DNA from: Bacteroidota bacterium | Lineage (GTDB): Bacteria > Bacteroidota > Ignavibacteria > Ignavibacteriales > Ignavibacteriaceae | Length of the DNA: 64,000 nt | Assembly: GCA_021777835.1 (NCBI GenBank) | Contig: JAJYDC010000002.1 | Coordinates: forward strand, 1 to 64,000 | Reading direction: 5' to 3' | In this document: one piece after another, positions 8,125 to 16,301 of the stretch | Numbering within the stretch: position 1 is the stretch's first letter | Layout: every line of letters starts with the position of its first letter | Position numbers and translations under genes: made by a program | The notes under the pieces: model-generated | The model's database searches: none | Told to the model about the DNA's origin: nothing | What the model saw: only the letters and a program-made list of their open reading frames with translations

Positions 8125-8682
8125 TTATTTCCCTTTGTGTCCGTTATTACCATGTTCGTGTTTATGATTATTATCTGTATGGTTACCATTTCCATTGTTC
8201 CCTTTGCGCCAACCATTGTGATTTCCATTATCATGTTTCTGTTGTTGAAGCCACTGTTTATGCTCCGGATGATTTTTATTTATAAAATATTTTGAATCCC
8301 GGCTATCGCGGATTGACTGCTGATCTTGACGCCCTCTATAAGAGGAGTATTTTTCTCTGTTGGACCGATCATTTCGCCATGGTTCACGTTCATTCATAAC
8401 TACTTTGTGTGAATTATAGAAGTTATAATTATGAAAACGTGACGGCAAATATGTGCTGCTTACCCAACGCCCCCGGTTATTATAATAATAACGATGCAGA
8501 GGGACGCTATAATAAACATCTATATCAGGCAAGTAATAATAATCAACATAATCATAACCAGTAGGACCCCAAGCCGGTTGAGTACCTAAGTTAAAACCGA
8601 TGTTGACATGTACTTGTGCATATAAAGTACTTGAAGCACTTAACAAGAATAATGCTGCGATTAATACGAGAAAATAACGCAT
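8125..8682 (-). CDS. Secreted hypothetical protein with His/Asn/Gly-rich tail
   Basis: 185 residues with a signal peptide (cleavage after STLYA, about residue 22). The core (about 45-110) is rich in Tyr and Trp, with DIDVYYSV, HRYYYNNRGRW and a VVMNEREPW segment. This pattern is known to me from uncharacterised Bacteroidota envelope proteins. The last 45 residues are almost only His, Asn, Gly and Lys and could bind metal ions; that is inference. It lies 69 bases behind response regulator 2 on the same strand, so both may be co-transcribed. Confidence 0.65.
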   Translation of the reverse strand: MRYFLVLIAALFLLSASSTLYAQVHVNIGFNLGTQPAWGPTGYDYVDYYYLPDIDVYYSVPLHRYYYNNRGRWVSSTYLPSRFHNYNFYNSHKVVMNEREPWRNDRSNREKYSSYRGRQDQQSIRDSRDSKYFINKNHPEHKQWLQQQKHDNGNHNGWRKGNNGNGNHTDNNHKHEHGNNGHKGK

Positions 8683-8751
8683 GATGTTGTTCCTTTTTTT
8701 TTATTGAACTGCTTTATCCAACAATTGTCAGAATTGACTGTGTATATTTAA

Positions 8752-9441
8752 CTAATAGTTTATCATCGAAATGCTTTTGGTCATAGCATTTAGACTTTCG
8801 TCATTATAAGAATAATTAGCGATTTCCAAGCGTGTGTGTAATGCAAGTTTCTCCATAATATTATGAATGTGACTTTTAACTGTAAAAGCAGAGACATGCA
8901 TTTTTTGAGCGATCTCTTTATTGCTCATGCCTTCGCTAAGCAGTGCAATAACTTCCCGTTCCCGTTGAGTCATCTTGACAGCTTCTTTAAGTTTTGATTT
9001 TCCTTCTTTTAAGGCGTGATCCACAATCTGGGAAAAGAGGGAATCAACTAGGAGAGGCGGAAGAACAGTTGAACCTTCTGCTACAGATCTAATGGTGATT
9101 AAAAAATCATTAAGAGAAGCATCTTTTAAGATAAAGCCATTGGCACCTGCTTTTACATACTGTAAAATATCAGCTTGTACCGGTGCAAGGTCCATAATAA
9201 TGATTTTTGCTTCCGGAAAATCTTTTTTCACTATTTCCACTACATGTAAACTATTTTGACTTCGCAGCCCTAAGTCCAGAAGGACAACATTCGGCTTTAG
9301 CTGTTTTATTTTTACAAGAGTGTTTTTACCATCTCCGGATGCGGCGATAATAACAATATCCTTCTGAGGTTTAAGGATTGAAAGTATCCCGTCCCGAAGT
9401 AAGCGATTATCCTCGATGAGCAATAGTCTTATTTTATTCAT
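8752..9441 (-). CDS. Orphan NarL/LuxR-type response regulator, paralog 2
   Basis: 229 residues: receiver with E10/D11, D56 (LLDLGLR) and K106 (ILKDAS), then an intact LuxR-type HTH (about 156-211) with TQREREVIALL and VKSHIHNIMEKL. The switch position is Asp (D84, IMDLAPV) instead of Thr/Ser. It is closer to paralog 3 than to paralog 1. No kinase lies beside it. The shared motif lies 208 bases upstream. The next gene on the strand encodes a secreted protein, echoing the regulator plus envelope-protein pairing of paralog 1. Confidence 0.9.
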   Translation of the reverse strand: MNKIRLLLIEDNRLLRDGILSILKPQKDIVIIAASGDGKNTLVKIKQLKPNVVLLDLGLRSQNSLHVVEIVKKDFPEAKIIIMDLAPVQADILQYVKAGANGFILKDASLNDFLITIRSVAEGSTVLPPLLVDSLFSQIVDHALKEGKSKLKEAVKMTQREREVIALLSEGMSNKEIAQKMHVSAFTVKSHIHNIMEKLALHTRLEIANYSYNDESLNAMTKSISMINY

Positions 9442-9648
9442 AGTAATATTCCACTTAAAATTGAAAACGATATTTATGCATAATAATTAATTCAGTAAAA
9501 GTAAACTTATGCTCCGGAAGAGATGCGATCTTTCTATACAAAAGAACAAATATTATAGACGCAACCATAAAAATTTCTGTCTATACTGTTGATAGGCAAT
9601 CCTTTACTCATTACATAGGTAAGATGCAAATATTTATGGTCTATATAC

Positions 9649-9690
9649 AATCGACCAAAGGGATGAAAAAGGGATTACCTCTTTTAGTGA
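9649..9690 (-). promoter_or_regulatory. Shared direct-repeat motif, site B (response regulator 2)
   Basis: This is the best-matching copy. AAAGGGAT at 9657-9664 is repeated at 9668-9675, exactly 11 bases on, preceded by AATCGACC and followed by a pyrimidine-rich stretch ending GTGA. The distance to the start codon at 9441 is 208 bases, and no small gene is evident in between. Confidence 0.75.
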
Positions 9691-9897
9691 GATTTGCTTC
9701 CTTGGATATTAGAATGAGGGGAAATGGGGTATGGAATATGGGGTGTTGTACAGAATTAAGTTTACAAAATTTAATGCCGGGGGCAAAATAATGCGAAGAA
9801 ATTTTAGGGTGTGACGAAATCTAAACTATTGTAGATAAGGAATTGATTTGGCCAAAATGCTAAGCTGAGGAGTGAATTCGGGGAATGTTTTTTTGAT

Positions 9898-10202
9898 AAC
9901 ATCTAATGAATTAGATGTTGTGGGGTAAAGCCCGGATGGTAATTTGTGTCATGAGCTCCAGACTGAAGTTTGGGTTACGGGGGAAGGGATGATAAGTCAA
10001 GATAGGGAGTGTGCTCAATGGATGTTTTTTTAGGATCAGGGCTAAAGCCCTTGTTGAGGTGGGTTTGATGTACCCCAGGCTGAAGCCTGGGGTTATTGAG
10101 GAAGGAATGAAAGGACAAGTAGATGTGTGCCAGGTATTTTATGGAGTTAGGGGCTAAAGCCCCTCATGTATTGGATGTTAGTTTCTCCACGTTAAAACGG
10201 GG
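9898..10202. repeat. Cluster of unrelated-stem hairpins sharing TGAA or TAAA loops
   Basis: Distinct perfect or near-perfect hairpins: AACATCTAA stem with TGAA loop (9898-9919), CCAGAC with TGAA (9958-9973, one G-T pair), AGGGC with TAAA (10038-10051), CCCCAGGC with TGAA (10073-10092), AGGGGC with TAAA (10149-10164) and a mismatched CCACGT with TAAA (10187-10202). Stems differ while loops stay TGAA or TAAA. A TAAA or TAAA-like hairpin is often followed about 20-30 bases later by a TGAA hairpin. The region holds no gene. Confidence 0.8.
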
Positions 10203-10276
10203 GATGATTAAGGAAATTTCACTTCTTATTTGTCACTAATTGGGCTATAACTTTTTTTGGATTATCCATCATATTC

Positions 10277-10536
10277 CCCAGACTGATAGTCTGGGCTACG
10301 GAGGAGGGAGGATTCCCCAGACTGATAGTCTGGGCTACGGGGAGGGAGGATTCCCCAGACTGATAGTCTGGGCTACGGGGAGGGAGGATTCCCAGACTGA
10401 TAGTCTGGGCTACGGGGGAGGAAGAATTCCCACACTGATAGTCTGGGCTACGGGGGAGGGAGGATTCCCAGACTGATAGTCTGGGCTACGGGGGAGGGAG
10501 GATTCCCAGACTGATAGTCTGGGCTACGGAGGAGGA
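10277..10536. repeat. 38-bp tandem REP array, seven copies
   Basis: Seven hairpins with an 8-bp stem CCCAGACT/AGTCTGGG and loop GAT start at 10277, 10316, 10354, 10391, 10429 (one stem mismatch), 10467 and 10505. The joining sequence is also conserved (GCTACGG, a G/A-rich tract, ATT). Read on the minus strand, each hairpin is preceded by GTAG, the tetranucleotide that marks REP sequences recognised by RAYT proteins. A plus-strand open frame across the array is only a product of the repeats. Confidence 0.9.
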
Positions 10537-10647
10537 AGGGCTAAATAATGGGAACAAAGTTTAGGATTTGATAGGGGAAATAAATTTGAAATAACTTGAG
10601 ACAAAAAATCTACTTACCGGCTTCAGGCAAAGATTTAAATGGCAATA

Positions 10648-11259
10648 CTATATAACACTTGCAATAGCAATAACGCCGGAAAGGATTATTAAAACACCGG
10701 CAATTCTGTTTACCCATCGGAGACCGATAATGTCTAATTTCTTTCTAAATAGAGTAACACCGGAGCTAAGAAGCAGGAACCATAAACTTGATCCTATAAA
10801 AACTCCTAATACAAGAGCTGATCCGGAAAAGATATTAACTTCATTTGCTAATCCAAGAGCTGCAAAGACAGCAATAAATGCAAAGATTGTTAATGGATTA
10901 GTTAGTGTAAGAAAAACTATATAGAAATATGAACTTAGCATTCCACTGCTATGGGCATGCAACTTAGGATCAGCAGGTCGGGCACGATATGTTCTTACTC
11001 CCAGAAAAAGAAGAAGTGCTCCTCCAATAAGTCTTATCCATAATCGCTCAGAAGAAATCACATCCGATATATAAGTAAGTCCGAATGCAGCGATACAGCC
11101 ATAAAGTAAATCCGCAGTAGCAGCTCCAAGACCTATTATTAGACCGCGTAATCGTCCTTCAGTAAGCGTTTTTCGAACACACATAATACCAATGGGTCCA
11201 ATCGGAACTGCCATTGCGAAACCAATAAGAATTCCCTTAATAAAAAAAATAAGTTCCAT
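10648..11259 (-). CDS. LysE-family amino acid/metabolite exporter
   Basis: 203 residues with about six membrane helices. The N-terminal signature GFAMAVPIGPIGIMCVRKTL matches the LysE/RhtB superfamily of amino-acid and small-molecule exporters. The length is normal. The substrate cannot be told from the sequence. It stands alone, 64 bases downstream of the secreted protein gene. Confidence 0.85.
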   Translation of the reverse strand: MELIFFIKGILIGFAMAVPIGPIGIMCVRKTLTEGRLRGLIIGLGAATADLLYGCIAAFGLTYISDVISSERLWIRLIGGALLLFLGVRTYRARPADPKLHAHSSGMLSSYFYIVFLTLTNPLTIFAFIAVFAALGLANEVNIFSGSALVLGVFIGSSLWFLLLSSGVTLFRKKLDIIGLRWVNRIAGVLIILSGVIAIASVI

Positions 11260-11322
11260 AATCTAATCTTCCGAGAAGGAAATCAATGTAGAAAATAGAA
11301 TTATCATCAAACATAATGTATG

Positions 11323-11868
11323 CTACCTTACTCTATATTTGAATTGAGTAGTCTTGTATCCCGATCCAATATTTAGATTAATAGTAAACAGGTATACTCC
11401 TTTTTCTTTCAGTGATACACCGGAGCCGAAGTGATTCATCATAGGCTGAAGAATTACTGAAGATACCTTTTTTGAAGGGGAAACAATTTCTACCTTGGCA
11501 CTAGTGTCGGCGAATTCTTTCCCATTCCTAATATTTGTTACGTCAAATATAAAGTAATTTGTGCCGCTCATTGCAGCATTCTTTGTCTCTTTATTCATCG
11601 TCTTATTATCAGTTTTCATTTTACCCATAGTCTTGCCCATATGTGTCTTCATCATTTTCTGATACTTCCATTGGGTTAAAATCCATACCTTTGTGTTAAG
11701 GCTATCTACAGTTAATTCGAAAACCGGTTTACCCATCGCGCTTGAGATATCATTTTTCTTAACAACGGACTTTGTCTTCTCTTTATATTCAGACTGTCCA
11801 TTAACGGATAATGTAAAAGCGATAATCATTATCATCGAGAGAAATACATATTTTGTTTTCATAATCAT
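11323..11868 (-). CDS. Secreted hypothetical protein coupled to bacterioferritin
   Basis: 181 residues with a signal peptide ending SVNGQ (about residue 25). The mature protein has a Lys/Met-rich stretch (MGKTMGKMKTDNKTMNKE) and a C-terminal beta-rich part resembling an Ig-like fold (YLFTINLNIGSGYKT). The first ATG overlaps the bacterioferritin stop by four bases. The ATG two codons later (11862) has better spacing from the AAGGA site, so it may be the true start. Coupling suggests a role tied to iron or oxidative stress; that is inference. Confidence 0.65.
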   Translation of the reverse strand: MIMKTKYVFLSMIMIIAFTLSVNGQSEYKEKTKSVVKKNDISSAMGKPVFELTVDSLNTKVWILTQWKYQKMMKTHMGKTMGKMKTDNKTMNKETKNAAMSGTNYFIFDVTNIRNGKEFADTSAKVEIVSPSKKVSSVILQPMMNHFGSGVSLKEKGVYLFTINLNIGSGYKTTQFKYRVR

Positions 11869-12347
11869 TTCCTTACTTCAGTTTCAGACTGATTAGCTAA
11901 ATAATTTTCAATGCCCATTTGATCAATCTGTGCCCGCTGGATTTCTGCCCAATCGACATGTTCTTCTTCAGTTCTTAGTATTCTTGTTAGAAGGTCAGCA
12001 CTACCTTCATCAGACACCTCATGGGCAAGTTTAATAGCCGCGTTATAAGCTATTAATCCCATAATTTCTGCGTTCTGGTCGTTAGTAATCATCTCAAGTA
12101 CCGTTTTACCGATTTTAACAAGATTTAATTTAGGCACTTCAGGAGATCCCCCAAGGTAAATAATGCGCTGAATAAGCCATTCCGCATGATGCATTTCATC
12201 CATTGTCTGCATTTCTATTGCAGAGTGGAGTTTGACATATCCCCAATTGCTACACATTTCTGAATGAACCATATACTGGTTAATTGCGGTTAGTTCATCA
12301 GCTAAGCGCTGATTAAAAATTGCTAGTAATTTTTCATTACCTTTCAT
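11865..12347 (-). CDS. bfr: Bacterioferritin
   Basis: 160 residues, full length. The diiron ferroxidase ligands are in place: E18 (DELTAINQY), E51 and H54 in MDEMHHAEW, E in the fourth-helix TEEEHVDWAE with its His. The haem-ligating Met of bacterioferritins is conserved in DEMHH. It stores iron as ferric mineral in a 24-subunit shell and limits Fenton chemistry. A ribosome site (AAAGGA) precedes the ATG by six bases. It is translationally coupled to the secreted protein at 11323. Confidence 0.93.
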   Translation of the reverse strand: MKGNEKLLAIFNQRLADELTAINQYMVHSEMCSNWGYVKLHSAIEMQTMDEMHHAEWLIQRIIYLGGSPEVPKLNLVKIGKTVLEMITNDQNAEIMGLIAYNAAIKLAHEVSDEGSADLLTRILRTEEEHVDWAEIQRAQIDQMGIENYLANQSETEVRK

Positions 12348-12401
12348 GATTTTCCTTTGTTATAGTTGTTATGGCTAATCTTATCTTATTAAATTTATTT
12401 T

Positions 12402-12605
12402 TTATAGTTTAACATTATGAGAGAGACACCAAAAACGGAAGTAACTAGAGTTGAAGTCTTCCACTGTCTGTTTTGGCGCGGCTAATCGTCTAGAACTATT
12501 TTTCGTATTGTCATATATAATCTGTTTTCCTAATTCTAAATGAGAAAAATTCATTACTGTTGTTGAAAAAGCTTTGATATAGAGTCTATCGTTCGTTTTA
12601 TTCAT
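12402..12605 (-). CDS. Possible small hypothetical protein (67 aa)
   Basis: An open frame of 67 codons on the same strand as its neighbours, between bacterioferritin and the PAP2 gene. It has no recognised domain, no signal peptide and only a weak AGGG site 13 bases before the ATG. The composition is not extreme. It may be a genuine small gene or simply a chance frame in the 310-bp gap. Confidence 0.3.
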   Translation of the reverse strand: MNKTNDRLYIKAFSTTVMNFSHLELGKQIIYDNTKNSSRRLAAPKQTVEDFNSSYFRFWCLSHNVKL

Positions 12606-12657
12606 TTTATTAAATCCCTTATTAATAATTAATATTTCTTATATAAGTTCCATTGAC

Positions 12658-13437
12658 TTAGTTTAGAGCGATACTAATAGTAAAGGGGAATGCCGAAGTA
12701 ACTTTTATTGGCGAATTACTTTGCTCATGCTGATTTACTACCCAAGTACCAACAAAATAACCAAGTGCAGCTCCAGCAAAAGTATCTGATACCCAGTGTT
12801 GATCTTGATAGACGCGGGAAATCATTGTAAGAACTGCCGGTAAATAAGCCAGCACTTTCAAAACGGGTGACTTGGCATTCCTTGAAAGGACTGTTGAAAG
12901 TATGAAAGCTACAGTAGAGTGACCACTAGGCATTGATTTATTATCCTGGTTAAAAATAGAAGAGAAGGGACGGAAAAAGCTATTGCCTTCGTTTAAGTAA
13001 GGTCTCGATCTACCAATTACAAGTTTTAGGACAAAGGAAAGCGCACCGGCATAAAGAGATGCCTGTCCAATTTCATAAGCGATTTTTCTTGCGCCGATAT
13101 CATCAGTTAAAAGAGAAAATGCTGCAAATCCGCTGAACAATATTACCGGTGAATATATTTCTGCCCAGACTCTTCCAGCTACAATAGGGGCGCTATAGTA
13201 ATATCTTTGGTCCTTCAAGACATCAGTGCGAATAGGTTGATCCGCTTGGGCAACAAGAATAGTTCCAGCTCCCACCAAAGCAATAGTTAGCCAATCGCTT
13301 CCATCCCATTTAGCAGGCTGTTTCACGAAGTCAACGGTTTCACGTCCGAATTGAGAAAAAGTATACTTTAATTGAGCGAAAGCGGAAGATTCGCAAATTA
13401 AAAATATTAAAAGAGATAGGATTAATTTATTTCTCAT
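12658..13437 (-). CDS. Secreted PAP2-superfamily phosphatase
   Basis: The three phosphatase motifs of the PAP2/haloperoxidase fold are present: K-x6-RP as KLVIGRSRP, PSGH as MPSGHS, and SR-x5-H-x3-D as SRVYQDQHWVSD. It probably dephosphorylates lipid phosphates such as undecaprenyl pyrophosphate or phosphatidic acid in the periplasm. The frame is open to 13494, but the ATG at 13437 begins a proper signal peptide (ending SSAFAQ) and gives 259 residues. It lies behind the DUF3943 gene on the same strand, a pairing that suggests joint work on the envelope. Confidence 0.85.
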   Translation of the reverse strand: MRNKLILSLLIFLICESSAFAQLKYTFSQFGRETVDFVKQPAKWDGSDWLTIALVGAGTILVAQADQPIRTDVLKDQRYYYSAPIVAGRVWAEIYSPVILFSGFAAFSLLTDDIGARKIAYEIGQASLYAGALSFVLKLVIGRSRPYLNEGNSFFRPFSSIFNQDNKSMPSGHSTVAFILSTVLSRNAKSPVLKVLAYLPAVLTMISRVYQDQHWVSDTFAGAALGYFVGTWVVNQHEQSNSPIKVTSAFPFTISIALN

Positions 13438-13483
13438 GGCTATGCCCTTTTTTAGAAAAATATGATTTCGATTAAAGTTATAT

Positions 13484-15034
13484 TTATTTAACAAACTTAA
13501 AATCCTCTATATAAAGCTGTACAAATAATTTTTCTTCTGTTCTTACAGAATGCACACTAATGAACTTAGTCGGGTATCTATCACTGAAGTAAATCAAATG
13601 TTCAAAGCCGACGCTTATATTTTTAAATATTTTGAAGGCAATACTGGGTCTAAGTAATCCGATATAACTATTGCCTGCAGTTCCAACATAAGTATGGAAC
13701 CACCAATAATAGGCTTTAATAGAAACTCCTACCCAGCCGCCAAAATTGTATGTACTTTCTAAGTTTGTTTCAGCACCGCCTGCGTAACTATAATCTCTAA
13801 CCTGTGTTGTATCAGGACCAAATCGGTTACTTAGTCCTCCGAACGGTACTACACTTAGATGGAAATCAGTATAAAGACTTGAATATTTACTAATAAGAAA
13901 CTTAGAAATAATTCCAGGTCCAAAAGCCATAGTACCTAATTCGAAAGTATTATTATCATAATAATCCATGTGTTGGAATAGTCCAACTAGCGATTCCAAT
14001 TTTCCAGTTTCAATATTACTGCCGAATAAAATTCCATAGCCGGTTAAATTGTCTATAATTTTTCTTCCAACTCCGAAATCTAAATCCATTCGAAGTTTGA
14101 AATAATCAAAAGGTTTTCTTGATATTTTTTCAAATGGGTTTCCATAATCGAGATTAAGATTAAAGTTAAAGCTATTAGTGCCTGACCCGATTTTTCTTCC
14201 TTCATTTACTCTATGGTACCCGCCTGCTAATGTTATATTAAGAGGTTCTTTCTGATATACTTCCCGTTGTGTTACCCTTGTAATATCTCCATTCAAGAGT
14301 CTGCTAAAAAATCTTGTGGGTGTAATAACAGCAACTGCGAGTTCCCTAAAAAACCTATCTGCTCCCGTTGTCTGATCATCGAGAATATTTGAACCAAGCC
14401 GGTAAAATATTTCTCCAAGAAATGAGCCATTTATTGTCGTATTTATTATATCATTATAAGAAGGTCTCGTAGTTTCGCCAAAATACTCCCATTCTAAACT
14501 GCCCAAAGCTGCAAAGGGCACAGATTCGAAGAAGGAATAACCGTTAGCACGAGCCGCGTTAAAATCCATGCCTCCTGAAAATGGATGGAAAAAATAATTC
14601 ATACCGAATCTATCCTGATCCCATTCCCATCCGGTTTTTATATTATATTCCCAAGATTTAAATCCAACTCTCGAGAAATCAAAGTTTAAAATATACCTGT
14701 CAATTAAAAGAGTAGTGACATTAGAAGCTGTAACTCTTAATGCAGCAAACCACAAAGGAGATTTCTTGTTATAGAGAGGATCGTCATTGAGCAAGTCCCC
14801 ATACATATTATATTTCATAGTATCCGTCAAAGAAGTGTTGATAGTATCAGATAATGATGTCTCATAAGGATTAGGGACAATATTAGAAAAACGATTTATT
14901 TCATTCTTTGACAACTGCCTATTAAACCATGAATTATGATCTTGAGAAAATTGTGTTTCAAGCACAAAATTATTCTGTGCAAAAAGTAAAGAAGAAGCAG
15001 AAAGCAAAAAAAATAATATGTACAGTATTTTCAT
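13484..15034 (-). CDS. DUF3943-type outer membrane protein
   Basis: 516 residues with a signal peptide (ends LLFAQ, residue 20). The central segment (about 140-215) with HPFSGGMDFNAARANGYSFF and SLEWEYFGE is typical of DUF3943, an uncharacterised family of Gram-negative envelope proteins. The rest looks like an outer membrane barrel. It lies upstream of the PAP2 phosphatase with 46 bases between stop and the chosen PAP2 start. The function is unknown. Confidence 0.75.
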   Translation of the reverse strand: MKILYILFFLLSASSLLFAQNNFVLETQFSQDHNSWFNRQLSKNEINRFSNIVPNPYETSLSDTINTSLTDTMKYNMYGDLLNDDPLYNKKSPLWFAALRVTASNVTTLLIDRYILNFDFSRVGFKSWEYNIKTGWEWDQDRFGMNYFFHPFSGGMDFNAARANGYSFFESVPFAALGSLEWEYFGETTRPSYNDIINTTINGSFLGEIFYRLGSNILDDQTTGADRFFRELAVAVITPTRFFSRLLNGDITRVTQREVYQKEPLNITLAGGYHRVNEGRKIGSGTNSFNFNLNLDYGNPFEKISRKPFDYFKLRMDLDFGVGRKIIDNLTGYGILFGSNIETGKLESLVGLFQHMDYYDNNTFELGTMAFGPGIISKFLISKYSSLYTDFHLSVVPFGGLSNRFGPDTTQVRDYSYAGGAETNLESTYNFGGWVGVSIKAYYWWFHTYVGTAGNSYIGLLRPSIAFKIFKNISVGFEHLIYFSDRYPTKFISVHSVRTEEKLFVQLYIEDFKFVK

Positions 15035-15153
15035 TGTATTTTTCCTTAAGTCGTTCGGTTAATTGAAACGTTCTTAGAAAAGAATAATCTTTTTCCTAAA
15101 GGAAGGATTTCAGCAGACTATTCTCTTGTAAATTAAAATAGCTTCAATTTCTG

Positions 15154-15594
15154 TTAATCATTATCAGAAGTCAAATCTTTAACTACTTTCCCAAGTTTAT
15201 CCATATCTTTATTAAAGCCAGACTTGAAGTTTTGCCATGCGCTTTTCCCATCATTCTTATAATCTTCTAACTTCTTCTTCATTTTGCGATTCGTTGCTTC
15301 TAATTTTGCTATTTCTATATTGTATTTAGCTTTTACCTTAGTGCCTGATTTCTTCATTTTTACTTTGAAAGCAGCAATACTATTTTCATTATCCTGGATT
15401 TTTTGTTCAGACTTACTTTTGAAACTTTGCCACTCATCAGAATAACTTGTCTGAACAGTCTGAGAATCCGGTTTGGTCTCAACCTTGCTTTCATTGGGCT
15501 GTTCGCTATTTTTCTCTTCAGTGTTTTGACAACCAATAAGAACTATACCCCCAATAAAGCCTAAAATTGCATACTTTAAAATTTTGTTTTTCAT
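15154..15594 (-). CDS. Lys/Glu-rich helical lipoprotein
   Basis: 146 residues with a lipobox VLIGC (C22), so it is probably lipid-anchored. After an acidic linker the remainder (about 55-140) is a charged, mostly helical stretch with coiled-coil character (KSEQKIQDNENSIAAFK). Similar helical lipoproteins occur beside stress genes in Bacteroidota, but I do not recognise a named family. It lies 139 bases downstream of the CsbD-like gene on the same strand. Confidence 0.65.
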   Translation of the reverse strand: MKNKILKYAILGFIGGIVLIGCQNTEEKNSEQPNESKVETKPDSQTVQTSYSDEWQSFKSKSEQKIQDNENSIAAFKVKMKKSGTKVKAKYNIEIAKLEATNRKMKKKLEDYKNDGKSAWQNFKSGFNKDMDKLGKVVKDLTSDND

Positions 15595-15733
15595 AATTTT
15601 CCAAATGATTTTTTAGATATAGATACAGATTTCTCGCGAGCTATAAGCCTGATCCGAAATAAAAGTGTGTTTGCATAGTAATGCCAAAGAATCTAAAGCA
15701 ATGGACTTTACTGATAAGTACACGCCATAATTC

Positions 15734-15919
15734 CTATAATTTTGAAATTATTTTGCGCAATTCTTCCTTGGTTTTTCCAAGTTTATTCTGTAATCTTCCT
15801 AATAATTCTTCTTCTTTACCTTTTTTCAAAAGTAAATCATCATCAGTAAGATTTGCGTACTGTTGTTTGAGTTTACCCGCAGCTTCGTTCCAGTTTCCTT
15901 TAATTAGTAGCTTATTCAT
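15734..15919 (-). CDS. CsbD-family stress protein
   Basis: 61 residues with the CsbD pattern: an N-terminal [14 protein letters not shown], then LTDDDL, and C-terminal [18 protein letters not shown]. In Bacillus csbD belongs to the sigma-B general stress regulon; the biochemical role is unknown. The shared direct-repeat motif lies 76 bases upstream. A diverged second copy of the family is at 31409, also with the motif. Confidence 0.88.
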   Translation of the reverse strand: MNKLLIKGNWNEAAGKLKQQYANLTDDDLLLKKGKEEELLGRLQNKLGKTKEELRKIISKL

Positions 15920-15994
15920 TTAATAACTCCATTTCAATTGATAAATATGTTTCATGATAACTATACTATAATATGTAGGATTTTAGGGTTGTTC

Positions 15995-16037
15995 AATCGT
16001 CTAAAGGGATGAAAAGGGGACTACATCTTTTGGGTGA
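15995..16037 (-). promoter_or_regulatory. Shared direct-repeat motif, site C (CsbD-like)
   Basis: AATCGTCTAAAGGGATG, then AAAAGGGGACTA, then CATCTTTTGGGTGA. The second repeat is slightly diverged (AAGGGGAC). It is 76 bases from the csbD-like start. The remaining gap to 16301 shows no gene. Confidence 0.75.
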
Positions 16038-16301
16038 GTAAATACTGAGCCATGATGATTTCAGAGTCTAAATCTTTAAAGTAGTCAGCTGGATGAGGTG
16101 AATCGTGGGATTAAAATGGGAGTAATTTGCTTTAAAGATCATTAGAAAGGGGATATTCTGCAAAATCAATATAAATAAGAATAAGTTATGGCAAATTATT
16201 AAACAATTCGGAAGTCAAATGAATAGCGGGGTAATGGGATTGATAAGACTTTTTCCTGTCAATCCATTATTCCCGTGGGATATTTTTTTAAATAAAAATT
16301 T

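Noticed and set aside
10240-10476. 78-residue repetitive open frame on the plus strand
   Set aside because: It is translated from the tandem hairpin array and has no start signals; the peptide is a by-product of the repeats.
10277-10536. CRISPR array (seven regularly spaced repeats)
   Set aside because: The sequences between the hairpins are themselves nearly identical rather than unique spacers, the period is only 38 bp, and no cas gene is near.
13438-13494. Longer N-terminus for the PAP2 phosphatase
   Set aside because: The signal peptide begins at the ATG at 13437, and the longer form would overlap the DUF3943 gene.
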